Shown: positions 35,174 to 43,996, counted from the stretch's first letter. The stretch is DNA of 64,000 bases from JAAUTT01 sp963846585 (GCA_963846585.1 CAWJWO010000002.1:124001-188000), one strand, 5' to 3'. The notes: generated by a model from the sequence alone, not told the origin. Program-made: numbers and translations.

Positions 35174-35217
35174 AACAATCAATAGTAAGTTTCAATCATT
35201 TACCTAAATTTATCATA

Positions 35218-36096
35218 ATGAAAAAAACTTTTTTTTATACTATTGTTGTTTTTGCAATAACGTTTTTAGGGTTACAAAGTTGCAAAAAATATGATAATAT
35301 TAAAAGTGAACCTAACACTACTACTGCTTTTTCTTTAAAAGATGCTAATAATCAAACATTACAGTATCTTGATACGGGTCTTTTACAAAAAATCCACAAA
35401 GATCTGTTAGCTAACGGAAGAACTTCGGATGCCGCCCAACTGTTTTCAGAATATGACACTCAAACTGGCTATTTAAAATCTTTGGGTAAACAACCATCGA
35501 TCCAAAGTGCCTTTATAAATGTACCTATTGATTCATCGAAAATTAAAAAAGTGACAGATACTTCGATGACTTCAGCTGTTAAAGCTGCTCTCTGGCATCC
35601 ATATGGTGAACTTGGTTATGCTTGGGTTCAAAGTCATGGGTGGGTCAATACTTATTATCCATGTACTGGAGGAGGTTCAGGATATCAGGCACAAAATTTT
35701 GTAAGTATTGGATCCGGCGTCAATACAGGTAATGGATTTCAATATGTTGGAACTACTGGACAAAGCCTAAGACTAGAAGGTTTCTATTTAACTATTGATA
35801 CTACTCAATTCTACCTGATCTATGGAATACAAACTTACCCAGGACAATGGTTTTGGAATAATTCTGGTCAAGGTCCTGTTTTTGGACCAGGAGGTTATGT
35901 TGGTACTCAAGGACAAAGTATGGCAACTTGTTATTTAAGTATGTATTTTACAGGATCTACTGCTAATCATTTTCATATTTATTATGTTACACATCATGCA
36001 GTCTATGGTTGGCAAACTTGGTGTGGTAATGGTGAAGTTGCAGGAATGACTAATATTCAAATACAAGCTTTTGCTTATCAAATTGTTAAATATTAG
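35218..36096 (+). CDS. Lipoprotein with ChW-type (clostridial hydrophobic W) repeats
   Basis: A 292-residue lipoprotein: leader with lipobox LQSC (C22), a linker/helical region (30-120), then three repeats rich in Trp/Tyr and Gly. Repeat 1 (about 130-194) has YAWVQSHGW and GTTGQSLRLEG, a near-perfect ChW pattern; repeat 2 (197-245) has YGIQTYPGQW and GTQGQSM; repeat 3 (251-290) has YYVTHHAVYGWQTW and NGEVAGMTN. ChW repeats are known mainly from secreted proteins of clostridia and some actinobacteria and are thought to bind cell-surface or polymer ligands. Start at ATG 35218 is chosen because the signal peptide begins there. A strong hairpin follows the stop. Role here is inferred: surface binding. 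Confidence 0.75.
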   Translation: MKKTFFYTIVVFAITFLGLQSCKKYDNIKSEPNTTTAFSLKDANNQTLQYLDTGLLQKIHKDLLANGRTSDAAQLFSEYDTQTGYLKSLGKQPSIQSAFINVPIDSSKIKKVTDTSMTSAVKAALWHPYGELGYAWVQSHGWVNTYYPCTGGGSGYQAQNFVSIGSGVNTGNGFQYVGTTGQSLRLEGFYLTIDTTQFYLIYGIQTYPGQWFWNNSGQGPVFGPGGYVGTQGQSMATCYLSMYFTGSTANHFHIYYVTHHAVYGWQTWCGNGEVAGMTNIQIQAFAYQIVKY

Positions 36097-36420
36097 TAAA
36101 TATTTTATATTAATTAATCATATTCAACTCTGACAGTTAAAATATATAACTGTCAGAGATTATAACACAGAATTAATTCCATTCCATTATCTTTTCTTTA
36201 CATTATAAAATTCAAATTTAAAACTATTATTTTTTAAAACTTCTAATTGGTGAAAGATCAAGAACCTTAAAATACTTGAAATAATTTTTATAAAGTACTA
36301 TAAGCAATTAAATTTACCTTAATTGAAGTATTTCAATAAATATTATTTTTTTGTTAAATTAATTAAATCATGATAATTAATATTTTATAAAGTGTTAAAT
36401 GGATTAAACAATATGTATTA
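36097..36420. other. 324-nt gap with a terminator-like hairpin
   Basis: Very AT-rich. Apart from the inverted repeat at 36128-36158 I see no gene, array or consensus promoter in it. Confidence 0.6.
36128..36158 (+). terminator. Perfect 12-bp hairpin after the ChW lipoprotein gene
   Basis: Arms CTCTGACAGTTA and TAACTGTCAGAG pair perfectly with a 7-nt loop, 31 nt after the stop. The usual T-run is absent, so it may stop transcription inefficiently or protect the mRNA end. Confidence 0.6.
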
Positions 36421-37380
36421 ATGAAAAAGAATGAATATCTATCAATAATTTTCATTGTATTGGCATTTATCTCATTTTCTTGTAAAAAGAACACTAATGA
36501 ATGGCCAAATTATACAACTAAAAATGGATTAGTGAATAATGAAGTTACTGCAATTGCAATCGATAGCATGGGCAACAAATGGATTGGCACCAATTTTGGT
36601 TTATCAAAATTTGATGGATCACAATGGACTACATATAAAACAAACAATGGGTTAGCCAATAATGAAATTGAAGTTATAGTAACAGAAGGGAAAAATAATA
36701 TATGGGTTGGTACAATGGGTGGATTGTCAATGTATAACGGATCCACATGGACTAATTATCACAAAGTAAATGGCCTTGCTGGAGATACTATCTTTTCAAT
36801 CTGTGTTGATAAGCAAAGAAATAAATGGTTCGCCTATTCAAGTTACTTTTTATTTGATAGCAAAGGTGTTACAAAATTTGACGGCAAAACCTGGACTACA
36901 TATACTTCATCAAACGGTTTAGTAAATGATTCAGTGAATGCAATCACCGTTGATGGACAAGGTAATTTATGGTTCGGAACCAATAATGGGTTATCGGAAT
37001 TTGATGGGACACATTGGACAACTTTCCTAAATAATCAAGGTTGGAGTAACAATTACGTAAAAGCACTTGCTATTGATAATCAAGGGAATAAATGGAGTTT
37101 AAACAATATCGGAGAAGTAATAAAATTTAATGGCGAAAATTGGTCAAAATATATGCTAAAAGTTACAGGTCCTGGACTCAATTGTATAGGCATAGATTAT
37201 AAAAATGCAATTTTAGTCGGAACATATTCAAACGGGATATTTGAATATGACGGAAACCTGTGGAAAAATTACTCTGTTTCTGAAGGATTGGAGAGCAACA
37301 CTATTTTTTCTATTGCTATTGATACAAATAATATAAAATGGCTTGGAACTAATTCAGGTGTTGTTTTGATGCAAAATTAA
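36421..37380 (+). CDS. Seven-bladed regulator-propeller lipoprotein
   Basis: A 319-residue lipoprotein (lipobox FSC, C21) built almost wholly of Reg_prop-type repeats. Seven units of about 40 residues can be counted from about 33 to 319, each with a NGL..N.V..I.ID..GN.W.GT..GLS.FDG..WT.Y pattern; units three and five are the most divergent. Seven units suit a closed beta-propeller. In Bacteroidetes this domain is usually the sensor of hybrid two-component systems for glycans; here it stands alone with no kinase or DNA-binding part. It is 15 nt upstream of a DUF4249 lipoprotein gene, so it is likely part of the surface complex with the TonB receptor. Confidence 0.85.
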   Translation: MKKNEYLSIIFIVLAFISFSCKKNTNEWPNYTTKNGLVNNEVTAIAIDSMGNKWIGTNFGLSKFDGSQWTTYKTNNGLANNEIEVIVTEGKNNIWVGTMGGLSMYNGSTWTNYHKVNGLAGDTIFSICVDKQRNKWFAYSSYFLFDSKGVTKFDGKTWTTYTSSNGLVNDSVNAITVDGQGNLWFGTNNGLSEFDGTHWTTFLNNQGWSNNYVKALAIDNQGNKWSLNNIGEVIKFNGENWSKYMLKVTGPGLNCIGIDYKNAILVGTYSNGIFEYDGNLWKNYSVSEGLESNTIFSIAIDTNNIKWLGTNSGVVLMQN

Positions 37381-37395
37381 GTGTAATAATTGTTT

Positions 37396-38367
37396 ATGAA
37401 ACAAGCCATTATTTTTTTGTTTATTATTATAATAGTTGATTCTTGTCAGAAAGAAAAAATCATTATTCCATATTCTCAGTCCAAAATAGTAATTAATAGT
37501 TTGTTAACAACTGACAGCCTGGTGAACATCACAATCAGCAAAAGTTTACTGGTTACAGATACCACCCTGGTCAATGATTTTATTAATAATGCTAAAGTAT
37601 ATTTTTATAAAAACAATGTTTTAATTGATTCTCTAACTAATCAATTTCGGGATGGAAGTTGGAATATCGGTTATTTACTTTATAATCCTTCGAATTATTG
37701 GTCCAATAAGATATATCCTCAATCAGGAAATGAATATGAAATTTACGTTAAAGTACCTGGAATGCCTGATGCGTTATCAAAAACAACTATACCCGATTTG
37801 GTTAAAATTGAAAGCATTGACACAAGCAGAATTAAATTTACAGATACAACACAGTTTATATCAGGAGATAGTATTATTAAACAACCCGAAGTTAACTTAT
37901 TATGTAAAATAAATTTTACTGACCCTCTTAACGAAAAAAATTATTATCTTATTTTTGTGTATGAATTTCCTGAATATTGGACTTTTCCTTTTCCTTTTAC
38001 TTGCAATGATCCCATAGTTGAGGAAAAAATAAGTCGTGGAGATGCATTGGAAGGGATAGCATTTTCTGATAAGAGTATTAATGGTAAAAAATACAGTATT
38101 TCTATTACATTATCTGGCAATCAAATAGGTCCTCCATTTAGTGGAGGATTCCCAAGCTTTGAAAATATTCATAAAACTACGCTTTATTTTCGGCTGTATT
38201 CCATTAATGAGGAATACTTCAAATTTATTCAAACATACAACCTTTTTTTGGCTAATGAAAATAATCCATTGGGAGTGCCAACTCAAGTGTATTCGAATGT
38301 TCAGACAGGATACGGGATATTTTCTGGAGCGTCCGTATCTAGTTATTCAATCGTATTTCATTATTGA
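37396..38367 (+). CDS. DUF4249 lipoprotein
   Basis: A 323-residue lipoprotein with leader MKQAIIFLFIIIIVDSC (C17). The stretch KIVINSLLTTDSLVNITISKSLLVTD (about 28-53) and the following beta-rich part are typical of the Bacteroidetes DUF4249 family, proteins encoded next to TonB-dependent receptors and thought to be their surface partner, comparable in position to SusD. The start is taken at ATG 37396; a TTG six bases upstream is possible. The TonB receptor starts 14 nt downstream and the propeller gene ends 15 nt upstream, so a three-gene operon is likely. Ligand unknown. Confidence 0.85.
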   Translation: MKQAIIFLFIIIIVDSCQKEKIIIPYSQSKIVINSLLTTDSLVNITISKSLLVTDTTLVNDFINNAKVYFYKNNVLIDSLTNQFRDGSWNIGYLLYNPSNYWSNKIYPQSGNEYEIYVKVPGMPDALSKTTIPDLVKIESIDTSRIKFTDTTQFISGDSIIKQPEVNLLCKINFTDPLNEKNYYLIFVYEFPEYWTFPFPFTCNDPIVEEKISRGDALEGIAFSDKSINGKKYSISITLSGNQIGPPFSGGFPSFENIHKTTLYFRLYSINEEYFKFIQTYNLFLANENNPLGVPTQVYSNVQTGYGIFSGASVSSYSIVFHY

Positions 38368-38381
38368 TAGGGTGAAATAAC

Positions 38382-40799
38382 ATGACAATAATTCAAAAAG
38401 TGGATATGCAAATTTATAAACTGATAAAATATCCTGTTAAAATTTATATCATCATATTTTTATGGTTTTTAACGCCAGTAATTAAATCCCAAACCTATTC
38501 AGTATCAGGATATGTTGAAGACCAAAAAACAGGGGAAAGTATCATTGGAGCTTTTGTGATTGACAGTATAAGTAAAAAAGGAACCTCCACCAATAATTTT
38601 GGTTTTTTTCACATAAGCAATGTAAATTCTTATGTTGTTATTAAAACAACTTATCTGGGATTCCAGTCACAAGTGAAAAGGATTTATTTACAACATGATA
38701 CAATACTTACTTTTACGATCAATCCTATTAGTGAAATCAAGGAAGTTTTAATTGAAGCAACACCATATCGCCATGATGAAAACGCACCACTTGGGTTAAC
38801 CATCATTCCTGTAAAAAGCTTAAAATCAATGCCTGCAATGGGTGAATCAGACTTATTAAAGTCTATTCAAACTCAACCTGGTATTCAGGGAGGAATTGAA
38901 GGTTCAGCAGGGATTTTTGTTCGTGGTGGAGGAGCAGGAGAAAATTTGTACTTGTTGGACGATGTTCCAATTTATAATGTATACCATTTATATGGTTTCT
39001 TCAGTGCTTTTAACACCAGTGCAGTAAAAGATTTGGAACTTATCAAAGGTAATTTTCCTGCACGATATGGGGGTAGAACTTCTTCTGTGATTGATGTCAG
39101 AAGTCTTGATGGAAACAATAAATCAATACAGGGTGAAGTTTCTATTGGAATCTTATCTTCAAGGTTTACCCTCCAGGGACCTCTGTTTAGTGATAAAACT
39201 ACCTTCATGATTTCAGCTCGAAGGTCATATTTTGACATTTTTACTGAACCTTTGAAACGAAACGGCATACTGCAAAGCACCTTTCCAAATTATAATTTTT
39301 ATGATATCAATGCATGTGTAACACATAATTTTTCAAAAAATGATAAAATCTATCTTAGTTTTTATAATGGCAAGGACCATATTATTACCAATACTATTAA
39401 TGATGCTGTAACAGGTATTAATGAAATATTTTCGGAAAATGGAGCAGAAACCTCTGGTTGGGGAAACTTGGTAGGATCCCTAAGGTGGAATCACTTGATT
39501 GGAAATCAAATATTTGTAAATACAACATTAGCAACAAGCATATATAATTATTTTATCCAGGATCAATACAACAGCCTGGACAAGAATCTGACAAATAAAA
39601 CTTCAGTTTCAAGAAATTACCTGAGTAATTATTCATCCGGGATTTTAGATATCATCGCAAAAACTGATGTCGATTATTTTATCTCTAACCATCATCGAGT
39701 CAGATTTGGGCTAGGCGTTACATGGCATACATTCAATTCGGGAAGGGACAAATACACTATGAACGATCAACTTTTAAACGAAAAAACCGATACTATATAT
39801 GCAAATTCCTTGATTTATGCCAATGATTATTATTTGTATGCAGAAGATGAAATGAAAATTGGGGAAAAAACAGAAATCAATGTTGGAATCAGGTTGAGTA
39901 GGTTTTCAACAACTACAAGTAGATTTATAAATCCTGAACCGCGATTTTCTGCTAATTATAAAATTATTCCCGGGTTAATAGTGAAGACAGGATATTCAAG
40001 GATGGTTCAATACATGCACCTGCTTAGCAGTTATAATGTCAGTTGGCCTTCAGATCTATGGATTCCGGCATCAAATGGAATCAAGCCTCTAACATCGGAC
40101 CAGATAAATATGGGATTGGCATATAATTACAAAAAAATCGGGCTTTTTACTATGGAATTATATCGCAAATGGCTCAATAATACAGCCGATTTTCAAAACG
40201 GAGCATCTCTTACCACCGAATTTGTACCATGGTTTGATAAAGTAACTCAAGGTAATGGAAATACAAAAGGTTTAGAAATTTCAATCGAAAAACAACAAGG
40301 TAGTATTACAGGTAGGATTAATTATACACTTTCATCATCTGACAGAACTTATGCCGATTTAAACAATGGAGTTATCTTTCCTTTTAGTTTCGATCGCCGC
40401 CACGATTTTAATATTTTTGCAAATTATACTTTTTCACCAAGGTGGGACGTATCAGCATTATGGATTTATGCTACCGGTTACCCGGTGACCGTAGCTACTG
40501 TAAAATATTTACCCCAGTTAACTATTTATAACGGAATGTCTCAATTTGGAGATGAGATTGATTATTATCCTTCCCTAAATAATTTTAGATTACCTGCTTA
40601 CCAGCGGCTTGATATAGGTATTCATCTTAAAAAACAAGCTCATAGAGTTGAATATTTATGGAGTTTTGATATTTTTAATGCATTAAATCGAAAGAATCCG
40701 GATTTCATGTACATTAGACTTGGATATCCAAATTATATTGCCTATAGTAGCTTATTACCAATAATACCATCCATTAACTTAACTATTAAATGGAAATAA
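38382..40799 (+). CDS. TonB-dependent receptor with carboxypeptidase-like N-terminal domain
   Basis: An 805-residue outer-membrane receptor. Signal peptide (about 9-36, KSQ), a carboxypeptidase regulatory-like domain (about 38-120, YSVSGYVEDQKTGESIIGA), a plug domain (about 125-240, with QTQPGIQGGIEGSAGIFVRGGG and NLYLLDDVPIYN), and a 22-strand barrel to the end (LTIKWK). This is the fused type common in Bacteroidetes, without a SusC-length extra region (usual SusC about 1000). Partnered with DUF4249 14 nt upstream. The transported ligand is unknown; energised by TonB-ExbBD encoded elsewhere. Confidence 0.92.
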   Translation: MTIIQKVDMQIYKLIKYPVKIYIIIFLWFLTPVIKSQTYSVSGYVEDQKTGESIIGAFVIDSISKKGTSTNNFGFFHISNVNSYVVIKTTYLGFQSQVKRIYLQHDTILTFTINPISEIKEVLIEATPYRHDENAPLGLTIIPVKSLKSMPAMGESDLLKSIQTQPGIQGGIEGSAGIFVRGGGAGENLYLLDDVPIYNVYHLYGFFSAFNTSAVKDLELIKGNFPARYGGRTSSVIDVRSLDGNNKSIQGEVSIGILSSRFTLQGPLFSDKTTFMISARRSYFDIFTEPLKRNGILQSTFPNYNFYDINACVTHNFSKNDKIYLSFYNGKDHIITNTINDAVTGINEIFSENGAETSGWGNLVGSLRWNHLIGNQIFVNTTLATSIYNYFIQDQYNSLDKNLTNKTSVSRNYLSNYSSGILDIIAKTDVDYFISNHHRVRFGLGVTWHTFNSGRDKYTMNDQLLNEKTDTIYANSLIYANDYYLYAEDEMKIGEKTEINVGIRLSRFSTTTSRFINPEPRFSANYKIIPGLIVKTGYSRMVQYMHLLSSYNVSWPSDLWIPASNGIKPLTSDQINMGLAYNYKKIGLFTMELYRKWLNNTADFQNGASLTTEFVPWFDKVTQGNGNTKGLEISIEKQQGSITGRINYTLSSSDRTYADLNNGVIFPFSFDRRHDFNIFANYTFSPRWDVSALWIYATGYPVTVATVKYLPQLTIYNGMSQFGDEIDYYPSLNNFRLPAYQRLDIGIHLKKQAHRVEYLWSFDIFNALNRKNPDFMYIRLGYPNYIAYSSLLPIIPSINLTIKWK

Positions 40800-40888
40800 G
40801 CAGGTAAACATAAAGTTATGTGTATAACCGGATATTTATATTTAATTGACCCTTATTTGGATAGGTATTACAACAAGGCTAAAATGAT

Positions 40889-40896
40889 TAACTTTG
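40889..40896 (+). promoter_or_regulatory. Probable promoter -7 box (TAACTTTG)
   Basis: Exact match to TAnnTTTG, 23 nt before the ATG at 40920. Confidence 0.5.
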
Positions 40897-40919
40897 AATT
40901 ATAATATGTTATTCCCAGA

Positions 40920-41438
40920 ATGGAAACTATTAAAGAACAACTATTATCAGAAAACTCAAAAAGAAATAAGGATTACATTGCCAATTACATTGGGAATGAT
41001 ACTATTTTATTTGATAATCTGATTCACCTTATTTTTAAGGGTAACCCTCCTCTCCCGCTTCGTGCATCCTGGGTAGTTTGTGCTGTAACGGATAAATACC
41101 CTGTTCTGTTAACGCCTTATATAACCGGAATAGTTAAAAATCTTGCCAATTTCAGGCACACTGGAATACACAGGAACCTGCTTCGCCAGATTTCAAAAAC
41201 TACAATTCCTGAGGAACATTTTGGTATATTATACGACATTTGTTACAAATGGCTGCATTCAAGAACTGAACCCCCTGCTGTTAAAGTACATTGTATGCAG
41301 GTGCTATATAATATTTCTGAAAAAGAACCAGATCTGAAACCGGAGTTAAGGCTGATTTTTGAGGAATTAATTGATAATGATTCAGCAGCTTTACGCAGCC
41401 GAAGTCGACAGTTGGTAAAAATTTTGTTAAAGAAATGA
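40920..41438 (+). CDS. HEAT/armadillo-like helical protein, function unknown
   Basis: A 172-residue soluble protein made of paired amphipathic helices, with segments such as LRASWVVCAVTDKYPVLLTPYI and PPAVKVHCMQVLYNISEKEPDLKPELRLI that look like degenerate HEAT repeats. No signal peptide and no catalytic motif are seen. It is a single gene with its own TAACTTTG promoter box. I do not recognise a named family; a scaffold or binding role is possible. Confidence 0.6.
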   Translation: METIKEQLLSENSKRNKDYIANYIGNDTILFDNLIHLIFKGNPPLPLRASWVVCAVTDKYPVLLTPYITGIVKNLANFRHTGIHRNLLRQISKTTIPEEHFGILYDICYKWLHSRTEPPAVKVHCMQVLYNISEKEPDLKPELRLIFEELIDNDSAALRSRSRQLVKILLKK

Positions 41439-41447
41439 GGAAGTTAT

Positions 41448-41481
41448 AAAAGTTGTAAAGTCTATAGGTTGTAAAGGTTGT
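41448..41481. repeat. GGTTGTAAA-type array (left-arm)
   Basis: Three to four copies of a 9-nt word AGGTTGTAA and relatives directly after the helical-protein gene, marking the return of arrays after 6.8 kb. Confidence 0.65.
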
Positions 41482-41521
41482 AATTTTAACTAAAGTGATT
41501 CTCGTGTCAAGATAATTTGAC

Positions 41522-41529
41522 TAAATTTG
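41522..41529 (+). promoter_or_regulatory. Possible promoter -7 box (TAAATTTG) for the antitoxin gene
   Basis: Exact TAnnTTTG match, 109 nt before ATG 41639. The long leader makes the link uncertain. Confidence 0.35.
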
Positions 41530-41638
41530 TATTGAACATTTAGATCAGGGAACAAAGAAAAAACTTTTTTTAATTGATAGTGAGTCCCAGAGCTTTAAAA
41601 TATAACAGGCGTTTGCAACGAATTAAATTTCATTGATT

Positions 41639-41842
41639 ATGAAAACTCAATATATTACCGATACTACCGGGAAAAAAGTAAGTGTAATACTGCCTATTCG
41701 GGATTATGAGAAAATTATGGATGAACTCGAAGAGTTAGAAGATATCAAAGCATACGACCGTGCCAAAGCCCGCAAAAGCGAACCGGTACCTTTTGAAAAG
41801 GCTGTAAAAGAAATTGAAAACATGCGGAATGGCAGTTTATAA
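41639..41842 (+). CDS. Type II antitoxin (RelB/Phd-like, RelE partner)
   Basis: A 67-residue protein. The N-terminus MKTQYITDTTGKKVSVILPIRDYEKIMDELEELEDIKAYDRAK has a short beta strand followed by a charged helix, the usual look of Bacteroidetes and cyanobacterial antitoxins that pair with RelE/ParE toxins. The downstream toxin frame begins 14 nt inside it, as in many such operons, but that toxin is internally deleted. The antitoxin itself looks intact and may still bind DNA or neutralise other toxins. Start at ATG 41639; a TTG at 41633 is less likely. Confidence 0.75.
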   Translation: MKTQYITDTTGKKVSVILPIRDYEKIMDELEELEDIKAYDRAKARKSEPVPFEKAVKEIENMRNGSL

Positions 41843-41945
41843 AGTCTTTATTGAGAAAGCTGTATTTAAGCAACTTAAAAATATTCCTGATAAGGATTAC
41901 TCTAAAATAATTGAAGCTGGGGACAGAAAAGAAGTTTATGATTAA
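41829..41945 (+). pseudogene. RelE-type toxin with internal deletion
   Basis: A 38-codon frame: MAVYKVFIEKAVFKQLKNIP and about ten more residues (...DYSKIIEA) match the N-terminal helix of RelE toxins, after which it jumps straight to GDRKEVYD and a stop. The usual end of this family is GHRKDVY at about residue 80-88, so roughly 45-50 codons of the middle, including the catalytic basic residues, are missing while the frame is kept. It overlaps the antitoxin by 14 nt. Almost certainly inactive as an RNase; it may be stable as a micropeptide or simply decaying. Confidence 0.75.
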
Positions 41946-41948
41946 AAT

Positions 41949-41984
41949 AACCTGCAACAACTAACAACCAACAACTAACAACTA
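41949..41984. repeat. CAACTAA heptamer array (right-arm) ending inside uvrB
   Basis: About five CAACTAA/CAACCAA copies. The stop codon and the last two residues (SC) of UvrB are read from its complement. Confidence 0.85.
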
Positions 41985-43996
41985 TTTTTAAATCTTTCCT
42001 GTAACGCGAACATCTCATCCCTCAGCCTGGCTGCCTCAATAAATTCCAGGTCTTTTGCTGCCTTTTGCATGGTTTTCTTAGTTTTTTCAATTGCCTTTTC
42101 CAAAGCTTCTTTACTCATATACTGAACTACAGGGTCGGCTGCAATATCTATTTTCTCTTTTTCGGTATAATAATTTACCTTATTTACTGGAGATTTTTCA
42201 TATTTATCGCCCATTATTGAAAAAAGGGCTTTTTGTATCTGTTTTGGTGTAATATGTTGTTCCTCATTGTAACGTAACTGCTTATCCCTTCGGCGGGCAG
42301 TTTCATCAATGGTACGCTGCATGCTGCCTGTAATATTATCGGCGTACATAATGACCTTTCCGTTAATATTTCGTGCAGCTCGTCCTGCTGTTTGGGTAAG
42401 TGAACGTTCCGACCGCAAAAAACCTTCTTTGTCAGCATCAAGTATTGCTACCAGGGATACTTCAGGTAAATCGAGCCCTTCACGCAACAGGTTTACACCA
42501 ACAAGCACATCAAATTTACCTGCGCGAAGTCCTTCCATAATTTCAACCCTGTCAAGGGTATCTACATCGGAATGTATATACCTGCACCTGACACCCATAC
42601 GCGTAAGGTAAGAAGTGAGTTCTTCCGCCATACGTTTTGTCAGGGTAGTTACCAATACTCTTTCCGACTGTTTTACTCTTTTTGAGATTTCCTCCATCAA
42701 ATCATCTATCTGATTCAAACTTGGCCTCACGTCTATGGAAGGATCCAGTAAACCTGTAGGACGAATTAACTGTTCCACAATAATACCTTCCGATTTGGCA
42801 AGCTCATAATCCGCCGGTGTGGCACTCATAAAAAGAGTCTGGCCCACAATATTTTCAAACTCTTCGAACGTTAACGGGCGGTTATCAATTGCAGAAGGTA
42901 GACGGAATCCATATTCAACAAGGGTTTGTTTCCTCGAATGATCGCCGCCGAACATGGCCCTTACCTGTGGCATGGTAACATGGCTTTCGTCAATAACCAT
43001 TAAAAAATCGTCGGGGAAAAAGTCAATCAGACAAAAAGGCCTTGATCCGGGTTTTCGGCCATCAAAATATCTTGAATAATTCTCAATACCTGAACAATAA
43101 CCCAATTCCTTCATCATTTCAATATCATAGGTCACCCTGTCTTCGATTCGTTTTGCTTCCTGATGTTTTCCTATTTCCTTGAAAAATGCCACCTGTTTGA
43201 ACAAGTCATCCTGAATATTATAAATAGCCTTGTTCATTCGTTCGCGGGTAGTAACAAAAATGTTTGCAGGATATATAACTGCTTCAGCTAAAATTTCAAT
43301 TTTATAACCTGAAACAGGATCAAATGAATATATCTCCTCAATCTCATCCCCCCAAAATATAATACGATATGCTATATCATTATATGCCAGAAAAATATCA
43401 ACCGTATCTCCTTTTACACGAAAGCTGCCACGCTTAAATTCAATTTCACTTCGAAAATAGAGGCTGTCAACAAGTTTATGCAAGAACTGGTTACGGCTAT
43501 AAACCTGTCCCTGTTTAATATAAATAGTGCTGCTTTCGAAATCTTCCGGATTTCCAATACCATATAAACAGGAAACGGAAGAAATCACAATAACGTCGCG
43601 TCGTCCGGAAAGCAAAGATGAAGTTGCACTTAAACGGAGTTTTTCAATCTCTTCATTTATTGATAAATCTTTTTCAATATAAGTATCGGTAACGGGGAGA
43701 TATGCCTCAGGCTGATAATAATCATAATAAGAAACAAAATATTCTACCGCATTATGAGGGAAAAACTGTTTAAACTCTCCGTATAATTGTGCAGCCAGTG
43801 TTTTATTATGACTAAGCACCAGTGTAGGGCGCTGAATTTGCTGAATTACATTGGCTACGGTAAATGTTTTTCCTGATCCGGTAACACCCAGAAGTGTTTG
43901 ATATTTACGATTATCACGCAAGCCATCAACTAGTTGGCGAATTGCTTCCGGTTGATCACCACTGGGTTGAAACTCGGAGATAATAGTAAAGTCCAT
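41975..43996 (-). CDS. uvrB: Excinuclease ABC subunit B
   Basis: A 673-residue DNA helicase-like subunit of nucleotide excision repair. Walker A GVTGSGKT is at 37-44, the beta-hairpin block YYDYYQPEAY at about 90-99, DESH near 340, helicase motifs V-VI with LLREGLDLPEV and QTAGRAARN, and the C-terminal UVR domain (about 632-667, which binds UvrC). Length is standard. The terminal residues NSC and stop come from the CAACTAA array. It is leftward and follows pntAB by a 337-nt palindromic repeat element. Confidence 0.97.
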   Translation of the reverse strand: MDFTIISEFQPSGDQPEAIRQLVDGLRDNRKYQTLLGVTGSGKTFTVANVIQQIQRPTLVLSHNKTLAAQLYGEFKQFFPHNAVEYFVSYYDYYQPEAYLPVTDTYIEKDLSINEEIEKLRLSATSSLLSGRRDVIVISSVSCLYGIGNPEDFESSTIYIKQGQVYSRNQFLHKLVDSLYFRSEIEFKRGSFRVKGDTVDIFLAYNDIAYRIIFWGDEIEEIYSFDPVSGYKIEILAEAVIYPANIFVTTRERMNKAIYNIQDDLFKQVAFFKEIGKHQEAKRIEDRVTYDIEMMKELGYCSGIENYSRYFDGRKPGSRPFCLIDFFPDDFLMVIDESHVTMPQVRAMFGGDHSRKQTLVEYGFRLPSAIDNRPLTFEEFENIVGQTLFMSATPADYELAKSEGIIVEQLIRPTGLLDPSIDVRPSLNQIDDLMEEISKRVKQSERVLVTTLTKRMAEELTSYLTRMGVRCRYIHSDVDTLDRVEIMEGLRAGKFDVLVGVNLLREGLDLPEVSLVAILDADKEGFLRSERSLTQTAGRAARNINGKVIMYADNITGSMQRTIDETARRRDKQLRYNEEQHITPKQIQKALFSIMGDKYEKSPVNKVNYYTEKEKIDIAADPVVQYMSKEALEKAIEKTKKTMQKAAKDLEFIEAARLRDEMFALQERFKNSC

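Larger units (their letters stand above)
34370..35217. other. 848-nt gene-free region with arrays, a G19 tract and two hairpins
   Basis: No credible gene. Left part: TTTGAAAA words (34370-34400), a short CACAGAG stretch (34450-34480) and CATCTTT/CTTCTGC heptamers (34552-34602). Then very AT-rich sequence with 19 consecutive G (34728-34746). Near the end two hairpins at 35113-35134 and 35150-35173 lie before the next lipoprotein gene and may be part of its leader RNA. Confidence 0.75.

Noticed and set aside
38406..38414. Alternative ATG start of the TonB receptor
   Set aside because: It would give an equally good signal peptide, but the upstream ATG at 38382 has the usual operon spacing of 14 nt; kept the upstream start and note the doubt here.
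41529..41638. Extra small gene between the helical protein and the antitoxin
   Set aside because: No frame with start, protein-like composition and adequate length is present.
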